Assembly: GCA_944389505.1 (NCBI GenBank)
Contig: CALXMP010000004.1
Coordinates: forward strand, 145,684 to 209,683
Length of the DNA: 64,000 nt
Direction of reading: 5' to 3'
Origin: an uncultured Spirochaetaceae bacterium
Lineage (GTDB): Bacteria; Spirochaetota; Spirochaetia; Sphaerochaetales; Sphaerochaetaceae
Shown here piece by piece: positions 53,497-62,208 of the stretch; position 1 is the first letter of the stretch; each line of letters begins with the position of its first letter. The notes below the pieces were generated by a model. That model worked only from the letters and a program-made list of their open reading frames with translations, ran no database searches and was not told the DNA's origin. The position numbers and the translations under genes are program-made.

Positions 53497-53936
53497 CCAA
53501 GCCTCTTTCTATACAGGACCATGTCCGTAAGCATCCTGCCATTCTCAATCACTGGATGGTCATACTGCAGGAAGAAGCCTTTCCTTAGTCCGGATAAGGA
53601 AAATCCGTTTTTCTCATAGAAGAGCCTTGCTGGAGAACAATCGCCAGTTCCCGCTATAAGATATCCATAAGCAGAGAATTCCTTGGAAAGATATGAAAGC
53701 ATCAGAGAGCCATAGCCCTTCCCCCTATGCTTTTCCACCGTCACGATATTCATAAGCTCGGCACAATCCCCCTCCGCAGTGACCAGCGCCAGCGTGACGA
53801 CATCTTCATTATCAAACAGTCCGAAGAGATCTCCTCTATCAAGATATCTATTCAGCATCGCCATATCCTCATCACCTTCAAGCAGAAGAGGAATATATGC
53901 ACTGCGATCCGAATCTATCTTCCTAAAGTCCAGCAA
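53493..53936 (-). CDS. GNAT-family N-acetyltransferase
   Basis: About 147 residues. Acetyl-CoA loop is VEKHRGKGYGSLML, after the beta strand ELMNIVTV; the C-terminal part has SPARLFYEKNGFSLSG. The acceptor is unknown. I propose the TTG at 53936, which has GGAGGG five bases upstream; the in-frame ATG at 53987 has no ribosome binding site and would overlap the upstream gene by 65 bases. Confidence 0.82.
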   Translation of the reverse strand: MLDFRKIDSDRSAYIPLLLEGDEDMAMLNRYLDRGDLFGLFDNEDVVTLALVTAEGDCAELMNIVTVEKHRGKGYGSLMLSYLSKEFSAYGYLIAGTGDCSPARLFYEKNGFSLSGLRKGFFLQYDHPVIENGRMLTDMVLYRKRLG

Positions 53937-54633
53937 GAATTCCCTCCAGATATGAAATCTCGTCCTCTGCCGCAACCGGTTCAGCATGGCTGTGGATGAT
54001 CGTTCTGGCTCCTGTTGCCCTCAGGACATCGATGAACGCAGCAAGCTCTTCCTTTCCATACCTTCCTCCCGTCTCAAGATCCGCATCGGAGATTATCTCC
54101 CCGGAAGAAGCATCTCCTACGAATAGGATTCCTTCCGAAGGAATAAGAACCAATGTGCTGTCATCGGTATGGGGAGAGACTGCATGCATAAGCTCTATGA
54201 CGATTCCGCCGGCATCTATCAGCAGATGATCACGGAATGAGATATCTGGAGAAGCAATTACCAGAGAATCAGGAGAGGAATACTCCTTCCTGAGAAATGA
54301 ATAGTCTTCTGAGATATAACTGCGATAGAGCTCATCAGCTGGCGTCCTCTTATCCTCCCTGAGATGGCGGCATGTAACCTCATTCGCAATTGATATGCCA
54401 TGTATCGCTGCAAGCCCGAAGCTATGGTCCCAATGGCTGTGCGTCAGAATAGTTATATCAGGCAAAGGAAGATCAGAATTATCCAGCTCGGAATAGAATA
54501 TACCGACATGTGCGGCAGAACTACCTGCATCTATCGCAACAGATAACCTCTCCCCTTTTATGTATCCTAGCAAGGGACGGTCTAATGAATGGTCTGGCGG
54601 AAGATACATTATCCTATCCGATATTCTTTCCAT
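53923..54633 (-). CDS. Metallo-beta-lactamase-fold hydrolase
   Basis: About 236 residues. Metal motif TILTHSHWDHSFG (HxHxDH), then FVGDASSGE with the bridging Asp, and a late His in IIHSHAEP. Glyoxalase II and lactonase relatives share this. The start ATG 54633 lies six bases after a perfect TATAAT (54645-54640) with no ribosome binding site in between, so it may be leaderless. First gene of a three-gene unit. Confidence 0.85.
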   Translation of the reverse strand: MERISDRIMYLPPDHSLDRPLLGYIKGERLSVAIDAGSSAAHVGIFYSELDNSDLPLPDITILTHSHWDHSFGLAAIHGISIANEVTCRHLREDKRTPADELYRSYISEDYSFLRKEYSSPDSLVIASPDISFRDHLLIDAGGIVIELMHAVSPHTDDSTLVLIPSEGILFVGDASSGEIISDADLETGGRYGKEELAAFIDVLRATGARTIIHSHAEPVAAEDEISYLEGILAGL

Positions 54634-54745
54634 GATTTTATTATAACATCTCCTTTCACTGAAGGGAAATTGCATGAATACTGCTAATTTAATTGCTTAA
54701 ACTGCAATAAGTTATTTTATTTATCAAAAATTTTTCACAAAACTG

Positions 54746-54774
54746 TTGACACAACCATCTCTTTCCTGCAGAAT
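54746..54774 (+). promoter_or_regulatory. Promoter of tRNA-Asp
   Basis: Perfect TTGACA (54746-54751), 17 bases, CAGAAT (54769-54774), with an AT-rich upstream stretch. The mature tRNA begins 12 bases later. Confidence 0.65.
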
Positions 54775-54785
54775 ATCCCTTGCCT

Positions 54786-54859
54786 GTGGGAGTAGCGAAG
54801 CTGGTTATCGCGCTGGCCTGTCACGCCGGAGATCGCGGGTTCGAGCCCCGTCTCTCACG
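54786..54859 (+). tRNA. tRNA-Asp (anticodon GTC)
   Basis: Acceptor GTGGGAG/CTCTCAC (one G-T pair), D-arm GCGA/TCGC, anticodon arm CTGGC-CTGTCAC-GCCGG with GTC, T-arm GCGGG-TTCGAGC-CCCGT, discriminator G. No encoded CCA. It marks the left edge of the accessory island, and an integrase stub lies beyond the IS. Confidence 0.95.
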
Positions 54860-54862
54860 AAG

Positions 54863-54893
54863 AAAAAAGTCCTTACGCTGTAAGGACTTTTTT
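54863..54893. terminator. Bidirectional terminator after tRNA-Asp
   Basis: AAAAAAGTCCTTAC-GCT-GTAAGGACTTTTTT: perfect 8-bp stem core at 54869-54887 flanked by six A and six T, so it works on both strands. Confidence 0.9.
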
Positions 54894-54960
54894 ATTGCCT
54901 TCTTAAGCTGGCCTTTCAGACTTTGAGCCATATTTTGCGCAAGAGCCATTTGGAACCTGA

Positions 54961-54983
54961 ATTCCCATTTCTAAACTAGGATT
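54961..54983. repeat. Left terminal inverted repeat of the IS
   Basis: ATTCCCATTTCTAAACTAGG followed by ATT; exact reverse complement at 56725-56747. The transposase TAG is at 54973-54971 inside it. Confidence 0.9.
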
Positions 54984-56617
54984 TCCTTCAAAGTCTTCTC
55001 CACCTCTGAGGGCCTGACCTTCAGCAATGAGGACAGCAGCAGCGTCTGCTTGCCCGTGAGAGAGGAATACAGCTGCACATGCTTGCGCTTGCCATCTCTC
55101 TTCACATAGGAGACCGAAATCTTATCAAGGGTTTTCCTCACCAGATCCATCGTCATCTCATCCCTGTCCTTGCAGTCCCTCAGCCTCTGCCTTATCTCCG
55201 CCATCAGTATCGAGGCGATGAAGACGACGAACACGCGCCCATCCATTGCCTGCCTCGTATGCACCGAGAGCCTCCTGCAGTCCTGCACGTTCCTTATGTC
55301 ATTGAATATCTTCTCGACCCCATCCTTGTCCCTGTATATGTTCATCACATCCGTGCCGGAGAGTTCCATCCGGTCCGTGACGATGGCGAAGAGCCCCGCA
55401 TACTTCGTCTCTCGGCCGGCAATGTGCTCATCATTGTATTCATACCGCCTGCTGCCATCCGGCTGCTCCACCTCGGTGAAGTACCTCGCATATAGGGCGG
55501 CATGGGAATTGAGGAACTTCCCGGCATTGAACTCCTCATAGCATTCGGCAAGCCTTATGTCCAGGCTGGAGGTGCGGAGGCTTATGTCGGCCACGGACTG
55601 CGCGTAGACATGTATCATGCACTCCCTGTGCAGGCCCTCCGCATCCCAGTGGCTCTTCACTCCCATCGCATATAGAAGCTGGCCGCTGTCCGTCCTGATT
55701 ATGTTCCTTGGATGCCTTATCTGGCTCCTGAGCGCCTCATCCATCGCATCCCTCGTCTTCGATGATGCAAGTGTCATCGCCAGAATGAAATGGTAGCCGT
55801 GGCCATACATGGCGCTGACATTCGATGAGGAGAAGAATCCCTTGTCCATCACGAATGTCAGCCTGCTGTAGTTGAAGCTGTATCCCTCCCTCAGCACCGA
55901 CTGCAGCGTGGATACATCGGGGATCGCGCCATCATGCACCCTGTAGTAGATCGGAAGCCTGTTCCCGCTGTCAACGATCATCCCCAGATTCACCTGCGGA
56001 AGATCCTCCCCATCCCTGTTATAGCCATATTCCACGAATTCGTTGTCCTTCGAATATGACGATATTGATGTTATGTCATGGAAGCATGCGCCCCCTGTGG
56101 AGGCCTTCTTCCTCCAGGCAAGCAGGAACTCCTTCCGCCGTGCCTCATCCATGCCGGAATAAAGGCGGGAGATGTCCTGGCTGGAAAGGTCATCGTCATG
56201 GATCGGAAGCTCATGGCTCCCATGCCATTCGGGGAACAGGTACGCCGCGTTGCTTCCCGTCGATGCGTGATACATCGCCAGGGACAGAATCGTCTTCCAT
56301 GTCTGGGGAAACGCCTCCTTCAGGCATCCCGAGAGCCCGATCTCCGACGAGATCCTCCACATCGCCCTTGTCAGCCCGATCCGGCTTGCTGATATGAGAT
56401 GCAGGCCAGCCCCGCATTCACCCTCCGTCACCGCAGCCTTCACCAGCTTCATCTTTTTGGGGATTATGTTCCCTTCATCATCGACGGTGCCGTAATACTC
56501 AAGCTTCGTCTCGCATGATTTCTTCTCCGGATTCCATCTGTGCTCAACAGCCCTATATGCGTATTTCCTGCCGTTCTTCTTTGTCACGATCGTGATCTTC
56601 GGCTCGTTCTTCTTCAT
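54971..56617 (-). CDS. DDE transposase (IS1634/IS4-like)
   Basis: 548 residues, intact. Candidate catalytic residues are Asp in CFHDITSISSYS (near 181), Asp in FVMDKGFFSSSN (near 258) and Glu in a Y-x-x-K-x-x-V-E-K-I-F segment (near 440), the last matching the YREK-like signature of IS4-group enzymes. A long N-terminal DNA-binding part precedes the catalytic core. It should be functional. Confidence 0.9.
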   Translation of the reverse strand: MKKNEPKITIVTKKNGRKYAYRAVEHRWNPEKKSCETKLEYYGTVDDEGNIIPKKMKLVKAAVTEGECGAGLHLISASRIGLTRAMWRISSEIGLSGCLKEAFPQTWKTILSLAMYHASTGSNAAYLFPEWHGSHELPIHDDDLSSQDISRLYSGMDEARRKEFLLAWRKKASTGGACFHDITSISSYSKDNEFVEYGYNRDGEDLPQVNLGMIVDSGNRLPIYYRVHDGAIPDVSTLQSVLREGYSFNYSRLTFVMDKGFFSSSNVSAMYGHGYHFILAMTLASSKTRDAMDEALRSQIRHPRNIIRTDSGQLLYAMGVKSHWDAEGLHRECMIHVYAQSVADISLRTSSLDIRLAECYEEFNAGKFLNSHAALYARYFTEVEQPDGSRRYEYNDEHIAGRETKYAGLFAIVTDRMELSGTDVMNIYRDKDGVEKIFNDIRNVQDCRRLSVHTRQAMDGRVFVVFIASILMAEIRQRLRDCKDRDEMTMDLVRKTLDKISVSYVKRDGKRKHVQLYSSLTGKQTLLLSSLLKVRPSEVEKTLKEILV

Positions 56618-56724
56618 AGTTTATAGTATAAAAACTATTTCAGATGGGACAGCAATGGCCATATGAGCCATTATCTTCAGATTCTGCAAGAAATTACTGC
56701 GAAATTATAATTTTGTTCAGTTCT

Positions 56725-56747
56725 AATCCTAGTTTAGAAATGGGAAT
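56725..56747. repeat. Right terminal inverted repeat of the IS
   Basis: Exact reverse complement of 54961-54983. It lies 108 bases upstream of the transposase start, and the space between contains the probable transposase promoter. Confidence 0.9.
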
Positions 56748-56862
56748 GCAGGCAAATTCTGACCAATTGAGAGTCGGACTTCCGTCTTTTGCAACGTATT
56801 TTCCAAAACTAAGTACTACTTACGACGCAATTTCCACATTACAACTAGCATAGGAGCGAAGT

Positions 56863-57021
56863 ATGAAGTACAGGAGAAAGTACACTCTTTATTCTGTTTT
56901 GAATGCAAAAGGCAAGAAGGTTTGGTACTTCCGAATTTATCTGCCTGATGGCACTCGAAGAGCCAAGACAACTGGTTGCAACCTGAACTCTATTCTATTA
57001 ACTATACAAGAATTGGTATAA
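56863..57021 (+). pseudogene. N-terminal fragment of a tyrosine integrase
   Basis: 52 codons from ATG 56863, which has GGAG upstream, to TAA 57021. The start, KYTLYSVLNAKGKKVWYFRI and then YLPDGTRRAKTTG, looks like the beta-sheet N-terminal domain of phage-type integrases common in treponemes. Homology ends after TTGCNLN and the catalytic domain is missing. It points to a lost integrative element beside tRNA-Asp. Confidence 0.65.
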
Positions 57022-57074
57022 TCAAAGATTTCCTCATATTACTCTCCTTTTGGTGTATTTCCAGAGATTCTGCC

Positions 57075-57986
57075 TTAGCAGTAATCATCAATAACATTGC
57101 CTCCAGTCCATTCATGCCCTAACGCAATTGTATAGTATTTCTCCAAGCCTTCTTCACTGAAATATCGGTCGCATTTATGAATAAACCATTTCTTATCGCT
57201 ATAGTTGACTGTTATGAGTATGTTCTGTTTCACGGACTGTGAATCCATGCATTTTATTGCAAGCGTCTTCGCATCTTCCGAAACACCAAAATCCACAACT
57301 GTGTAATCCCTGTACTGATGGTGAAACACGGTGCACCCAACTGAAAGATTGTCTGCATATTCCTTCAACGATGAATTATCATGCTGAGGGCAGCAGGGGA
57401 ATTCCCCTTTGGGAAACCAGCCATCAGTTTGTATAGCATAATCTGTGACAGAGCGCATTCCCCTAGAGAAATCGACAGGCCGGGAAGTAATGTATTCCAT
57501 TTTCATCCGCATAGCATCTGCTTCCGCTTGTGATACTGACTTTACCCAAGTGAGATTCGGTGGAAGTCTCAGATTATGGAGTACTTCAAGATTTTCAAGG
57601 ATCTTTTCAATGGGCAAGCCGACAGCATGCTCTAGCTTCATCCTTGTCAGAGGGTTATTAACAAGGTTTTCAAATCGTGTGACATAGTGAAGATTTGAAG
57701 GCCTGTTGTTGACCTTGATTGTGTCCTTATGATCAACAACAAGGGTTGGATCAGCTTTCTCTCCAAGATAGGCAGCTGCAACAATCAAATGAACTCTGAC
57801 TCCTCCAATTGCAGGATAGCCAGCTGTATCTTTCGTTCCAAATGTCCAGACATCATCATTCTTTGTTTTGCGTCCTATTGAATCGGAAAGCCTCATTACC
57901 GCACCGTTATCACGGACAATATACCTCCTCCCTTTATACACACATTCCTTTTCTTCTCTGTATTCATCATTGACAGAAATGGACAT
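57075..57986 (-). CDS. HNH endonuclease-like protein
   Basis: 303 residues. The HNH-type segment is VRVHLIVAAAYLG...LVVDHKDTIKVNNRPSNLHYVTRFENLVNN (about 70-120), as in the HNH_3 group often linked to NUMOD domains. The C-terminal 170 residues are not recognised. I chose ATG 57986, which has AGGAGG six bases upstream, over ATG 58001. It follows the helix-turn-helix gene by 18 bases. A homing-type, phage or defence nuclease are all possible. Confidence 0.75.
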   Translation of the reverse strand: MSISVNDEYREEKECVYKGRRYIVRDNGAVMRLSDSIGRKTKNDDVWTFGTKDTAGYPAIGGVRVHLIVAAAYLGEKADPTLVVDHKDTIKVNNRPSNLHYVTRFENLVNNPLTRMKLEHAVGLPIEKILENLEVLHNLRLPPNLTWVKSVSQAEADAMRMKMEYITSRPVDFSRGMRSVTDYAIQTDGWFPKGEFPCCPQHDNSSLKEYADNLSVGCTVFHHQYRDYTVVDFGVSEDAKTLAIKCMDSQSVKQNILITVNYSDKKWFIHKCDRYFSEEGLEKYYTIALGHEWTGGNVIDDYC

Positions 57987-58004
57987 AAAATACCTCCTCA
58001 TGTG

Positions 58005-58850
58005 TCAGAACAAATTCTCATCCCATCCATCTGGAAGTCTCATATCGCCAGATCGACGAATCGACATCAGTCTTTCAACCTCTTTCACTTTCGGCCACTT
58101 TCCAACAACTGAAGCAGAATTGATGATATTGGGATTGCCAATCAGCATAAGCTCCAGTTTTTCTCTTTCTGCGTCTGTCAGAAGTTTTTGGGGAAGAATT
58201 GCTGGCGCATAATCAAAGAGAACCATGTACCCCTTTTCTTCCTTTGCTCTGTAGATATCGATAACACAGGGATGTTGATTAAGTGATACTCCTAGTTCTC
58301 TTGGAAGAGAAAAGAAATGGCCATTGTTGTAATACCTTACTGGAGAGAAACCCCTTGTTGGAGGATCCGTTATTTCCGGTATTCGCCATTCTCCTCCGAC
58401 TTTTATTGCATTCCTTAGTTTGCCCCTTCGAATCCATTGCCGAACAGTGCCCGCCTCAATCTTAGAACGTGATGCAAATTGTTCGACAGTGAGTAATCCG
58501 ACCGGATAGTTGATTAACCGGAATCTTTCATCTATGTCAAAAACTACATTGCCATCTTCATCTTCCTGAATCTCAGAAACATGACGGATATACAAGGCTG
58601 CATTCTTGTTGGTAACCTCGAATGAGTAGAACCATCCGTCTGGAGCATCGAAGATATTCCTTGATGCAATTTCTACGATGACCTTATCCAGAAGGAATGA
58701 CAAAGCATTGTAATATTGCAGAGTATGCTGAGGGGTATTCCTCATCTCAGACACGACACTTTTACTGGCATTGTCCAAAGTAGCAATGACCGACTGCTTG
58801 TTTGTAGGAAGAGTTTTCCAGGCTTTTTCCACCAGATCTTTTGAGATCAT
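58005..58850 (-). CDS. Helix-turn-helix protein paired with the HNH gene
   Basis: 281 residues. Residues about 118-158 (LLTVEQFASRSKIEAGTVRQ, then WIRRGKLRNAIKVGGEWRIP) form an excisionase/MerR-like winged helix that binds DNA. The flanking parts are not recognised. The promoter carries a palindrome over its -10 box, so it may repress itself and the HNH gene. AGGAG lies ahead of the ATG. Confidence 0.7.
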   Translation of the reverse strand: MISKDLVEKAWKTLPTNKQSVIATLDNASKSVVSEMRNTPQHTLQYYNALSFLLDKVIVEIASRNIFDAPDGWFYSFEVTNKNAALYIRHVSEIQEDEDGNVVFDIDERFRLINYPVGLLTVEQFASRSKIEAGTVRQWIRRGKLRNAIKVGGEWRIPEITDPPTRGFSPVRYYNNGHFFSLPRELGVSLNQHPCVIDIYRAKEEKGYMVLFDYAPAILPQKLLTDAEREKLELMLIGNPNIINSASVVGKWPKVKEVERLMSIRRSGDMRLPDGWDENLF

Positions 58851-58865
58851 TCTTGTCTCCTAGTA

Positions 58866-58899
58866 ACTGTATTGTAACAGTATATTTTTACAAATGCAA
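58866..58899 (-). promoter_or_regulatory. Promoter and candidate operator of the HTH-HNH pair
   Basis: Minus strand TTGCAT (58899-58894), 17 bases, TACAAT (58876-58871). The -10 is the centre of the inverted repeat ACTGT-N6-ACAGT (58866-58881). Confidence 0.6.
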
Positions 58900-58975
58900 T
58901 ACGAAATTACAAATCCAACATGTCACTCCATACCGATTTTCCCGTGCTGAAAAGGCCACCATGCACTACAAAACA

Positions 58976-59018
58976 AGCGTGTACCATCCCTTCGAAATCT
59001 CTTCGAGAGATACACGCT
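58976..59018. other. Nested inverted repeats in the divergent promoter region
   Basis: AGCGTGTA (58976-58983) pairs with TACACGCT (59011-59018). Inside is a second perfect stem, ATCTCT-TCG-AGAGAT (58997-59011). No gene covers it. It may be a small structured RNA, a leader element or a recombination relic. The stretch 58851-59169 holds no gene other than these signals. Confidence 0.45.
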
Positions 59019-59074
59019 ATAACGCATTGATATTTCAAGACTTACGTCTTTAACGTGAACGCCCCTTATTTATC

Positions 59075-59099
59075 TTGCCCAATGTGCACAAACGGGCAA
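59075..59099. promoter_or_regulatory. Candidate operator of the restriction-modification genes
   Basis: Inverted repeat TTGCCC-N13-GGGCAA with an inner TGTGCACA palindrome. It lies just upstream of -10-like TATCAT (59108-59113) and TATAAA (59115-59120) and about 70 bases before the start at 59170. Confidence 0.5.
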
Positions 59100-59169
59100 A
59101 TTTATGGTATCATTTATAAAATTTCCCTATAATGACTCTACACAGAATTGCAAAAGAGGAATGCGTAAA

Positions 59170-62100
59170 ATGCCTACACAAGTACAATCTGACAGATTGC
59201 AAAATATGCAACAATTAGTCGATACATTCGTAAAAAATATCACATACTATAAATCACAAGTATACAATGAGACTGAAACTCGAATTGAGTTTTTGAACAA
59301 GTTCTTTGAACTCCTCGGATGGGACGTTCTCAATAACACAGGTAAGCCCAGACATTTAAGAGATGTTATACATGAAGCTGGCGTATATATTAATGAAGAC
59401 AATAGGCAGAAAAAGAAAAAACCAGATTACCTGTTTCGTTTTTTAGGTAGTGGAGTCTTCTTTGTTGAAGCAAAGAAACCATATGTAGACATAACCTCAG
59501 ACAATGCACCAGCTTTTCAGCTTAGACGCTACGGATGGAGTGCTGGATATAAAATTTCTGTCTTAACCAACTTTAATGATTTATACATTTACGACTGTTC
59601 TGTTAGGCCAAATGAAAACGATGGGGTAAACACTGCGCTTATCAGGCATTTTAATTTCAAAGAATATGTCAATTCTTTTGAAGATATTTTTACTTTACTA
59701 TCATATGAATCTGTTGCTAATGGAAAATTTGATCAGATATTTGAAAACATACACTCTCCAATAAAAAAAGAACCATTCGATAAATATTTTCTGGGACAGC
59801 TCAATTCCTGGAGGCTTAAATTAGGGCAAGATATTCTGACAAATAATCCTGAAATTGATGAGGCATCTTTAAACATTTTTGTTCAGCGTTTATTAAACCG
59901 AATAATCTTTCTTCGAATTTGCGAGGATCGAAATGTTTTTAAATATACACGTCTTCGAGATATAAATTCTTATGATGATCTCAGAGCACTCTTTGAAAAA
60001 GCTGATTCTTATTATGATTCAGGTTTATTCGAGTTAATCAAAGAAGATGGATTAAAAATATCTGATAATCCAATCGTAAGTATTTTCAAAGAACTTTATT
60101 ATCCAAACAGTAGCTACGAATTCTCTGTTGTAGATCCCTTTCTAATCGGACAAGTTTACGAGTTGTTCCTTGGAAAACAGCTTACAATAAACGGTAACAG
60201 TGTTGATATTATTCAAAAACCCAATTTGATTGATTCTCAAGGAGTAGTAAATACTCCTAAAACTCTAACCGATTTAGTGGTACGAGAAACACTCGATGAA
60301 TTAGTAAAGAAAAAAACATTCTCCCAGATCTTAAAAATAAAGATTGCTGATATATGTTGTGGTTCAGGTAATTTTCTGCTATCAGCTTTTGAATACATAT
60401 GTAACTATATAGTTGAGCATAGTGAATCAAATAACGAGCTTCCCGTTGAATTATCTACGTATAATTATAATTTGGGAGCAAAAAGTTTTCCCCAACTTTC
60501 ATTTGCTTTCAAACGTTACTTGCTTGAAAACTCAATATTTGGAGTAGATATAGATCCTCTTGCGATTGAGGTTACAAAATTTAGTTTGCTTTTACGTCTG
60601 CTTGATGGGGTATCAGAAGAGGAACTTGAGGATTACATTGCTACTTCTCATAACAAGATTCTTCCAAACCTAGATAATAGTATTAAAAATGGGAATAGCC
60701 TGATTGATGACAAATATATTCTTTATGACAAACAGATTTTAACCAACTCAGATTTGGCAAAGAAGATTCGCATTTTTAATTGGAACAAAGATTTCACACA
60801 TAGATTCGATGTAATTCTGGGTAATCCGCCATATATCAAAGTCCAAAATCTAAACAAGTTTTCTCCTGCAGAATACAAATTCTATAAACGGAAAAACTCT
60901 GAGTATACAGTTTCTGCAGCAAGCGCGCTTGATATGTACATGCTTTTTATTGAAAGAGGACTTAATCTACTCAATGATTCTGGTGTGTTAGGTTTCCTTA
61001 TTCCAAATAAGTTTTTTGTGACTGAATCTGGTGGAACAGTACGACAATTACTAACAACTCGGCAGCACGTCAGAAAACTTCTCAACTTTGGGGTAATTCA
61101 AGTCTTTAAGGGATTATCAACCTATGTATGCATACTTGTCGCATCCAATAAAGCTCAAGAGAATTTCCTTTATGCGAATGTGAAAAACTATAGTACAACA
61201 GGCGGAGTTATAGATACTGTCTGGGAAGAAAAACCATCAGATGTCATTTCCTCATCAATATGGGCTTTTTATCCTAAATCCGTCGATATCGCATTGGCTA
61301 GGATAAAAAAGAAATCCTCTCCTTTATCTGATATAGCTACTATTTTTGTAGGTATACAAACAAGTAACAACTCAGTATATGTCATCGAACCAAATTCTGA
61401 GGATTCAAGCTTTGTATATTTTACATCCAAACTTAATGGGAAAAACTACAAAATTGAGAAAGGGATCCTAAGGAAGCTTTTGTACAAACAAACCCTCGCA
61501 AAATTTGAATATATTCAATCCAACCAGTATGTTTTATTTCCATATCACATATCTCTAGGCAAAAAGCAATTGATTTCAGAAAGCGAATTAAGGAATGATT
61601 TTCCCTTTACTCTTGCATATTTAGTGGATTTTCATGATGTTCTTTTGAATCGCAACTTTAATAATAAAAATGCTGTTTGGTACGGATATGGAAGAACGCA
61701 ACGCCTAGAAGACTTTGAATCTGGTGAACGATTAATTTGGAGTACAGTAACTAAAACATTCAATGTTGCCTATGATAATACACCGGTTGTATTTAATGGT
61801 GGTGGAAATGGGCCTTATTATGGGTTGAAACTAAAACCAAATACAAAGGAATCAATATTTTACATTGAAGCAATTTTAAATCATTGGTTTTCAGACTATT
61901 TAATTAATAATGCAAGCAGCCAGTTTCAAGGAGGATATAGTTCTCACGGAAAACTATTTATTGAAGGCTTAAACATTGTAAGAATTGATTTCAATAATTC
62001 TAAAGATTTGATCATTCACGATGAGATTGTATCTCACGTAAAGCAAGTAATGGATTTGAAAGCAAGGGCAAAAAATAGTAGAACATCTTCCGATGAAAAA

Positions 62101-62208
62101 ATCCTCAATGATTTGGCACACTACGAAGAGAATGTAATATCCGGATTAATAGACGAGCTATACGGGGTATCACATCTGAAAGGCATGATAAACAATGAAG
62201 AAAGATAA
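59170..62208 (+). CDS. Type IIG restriction-methylation enzyme (Eco57I-like)
   Basis: 1012 residues. The N-terminal nuclease domain has LGWDVLNNTG, then PDYLFRF and VFFVEAKKP, a PD-(D/E)xK site near 95-120. The middle part has SAM motif I IADICCGSGNFLL and catalytic NPPY (VILGNPPYIKVQN), marking an N6-adenine methyltransferase. The C-terminal part is a target recognition domain. One polypeptide should therefore both cut and methylate. I chose ATG 59170 (AGAGGA nine bases upstream); ATG 59161 and 59104 are in frame. Codon use is much more AT-rich than the rest of the window, a sign of transfer. Confidence 0.92.
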   Translation: MPTQVQSDRLQNMQQLVDTFVKNITYYKSQVYNETETRIEFLNKFFELLGWDVLNNTGKPRHLRDVIHEAGVYINEDNRQKKKKPDYLFRFLGSGVFFVEAKKPYVDITSDNAPAFQLRRYGWSAGYKISVLTNFNDLYIYDCSVRPNENDGVNTALIRHFNFKEYVNSFEDIFTLLSYESVANGKFDQIFENIHSPIKKEPFDKYFLGQLNSWRLKLGQDILTNNPEIDEASLNIFVQRLLNRIIFLRICEDRNVFKYTRLRDINSYDDLRALFEKADSYYDSGLFELIKEDGLKISDNPIVSIFKELYYPNSSYEFSVVDPFLIGQVYELFLGKQLTINGNSVDIIQKPNLIDSQGVVNTPKTLTDLVVRETLDELVKKKTFSQILKIKIADICCGSGNFLLSAFEYICNYIVEHSESNNELPVELSTYNYNLGAKSFPQLSFAFKRYLLENSIFGVDIDPLAIEVTKFSLLLRLLDGVSEEELEDYIATSHNKILPNLDNSIKNGNSLIDDKYILYDKQILTNSDLAKKIRIFNWNKDFTHRFDVILGNPPYIKVQNLNKFSPAEYKFYKRKNSEYTVSAASALDMYMLFIERGLNLLNDSGVLGFLIPNKFFVTESGGTVRQLLTTRQHVRKLLNFGVIQVFKGLSTYVCILVASNKAQENFLYANVKNYSTTGGVIDTVWEEKPSDVISSSIWAFYPKSVDIALARIKKKSSPLSDIATIFVGIQTSNNSVYVIEPNSEDSSFVYFTSKLNGKNYKIEKGILRKLLYKQTLAKFEYIQSNQYVLFPYHISLGKKQLISESELRNDFPFTLAYLVDFHDVLLNRNFNNKNAVWYGYGRTQRLEDFESGERLIWSTVTKTFNVAYDNTPVVFNGGGNGPYYGLKLKPNTKESIFYIEAILNHWFSDYLINNASSQFQGGYSSHGKLFIEGLNIVRIDFNNSKDLIIHDEIVSHVKQVMDLKARAKNSRTSSDEKILNDLAHYEENVISGLIDELYGVSHLKGMINNEER

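Larger units (their letters stand above)
54956..56752 (-). mobile_element. Insertion sequence, IS1634/IS4-like
   Basis: About 1.8 kb, bounded by perfect 23-bp inverted repeats (54961-54983 and 56725-56747). They extend outward by CCTG plus one mismatched base. It holds one intact DDE transposase gene whose stop codon lies inside the left repeat. I see no clear target duplication, so the insertion may be old or rearranged. Confidence 0.85.

Noticed and set aside
54940..56765. Target site duplication flanking the IS
   Set aside because: Flanks 5-8 bases outside either possible repeat boundary do not match.
56644..56853. Plus-strand ORF of 69 codons at the right end of the IS
   Set aside because: It runs through the IS inverted repeat and has no ribosome binding site; at most its last 35 codons are a relic of a gene broken by the IS.
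58841..59053. Plus-strand ORF of 70 codons in the island promoter region
   Set aside because: It covers the HTH promoter, operator and nested repeats, and lacks a ribosome binding site.
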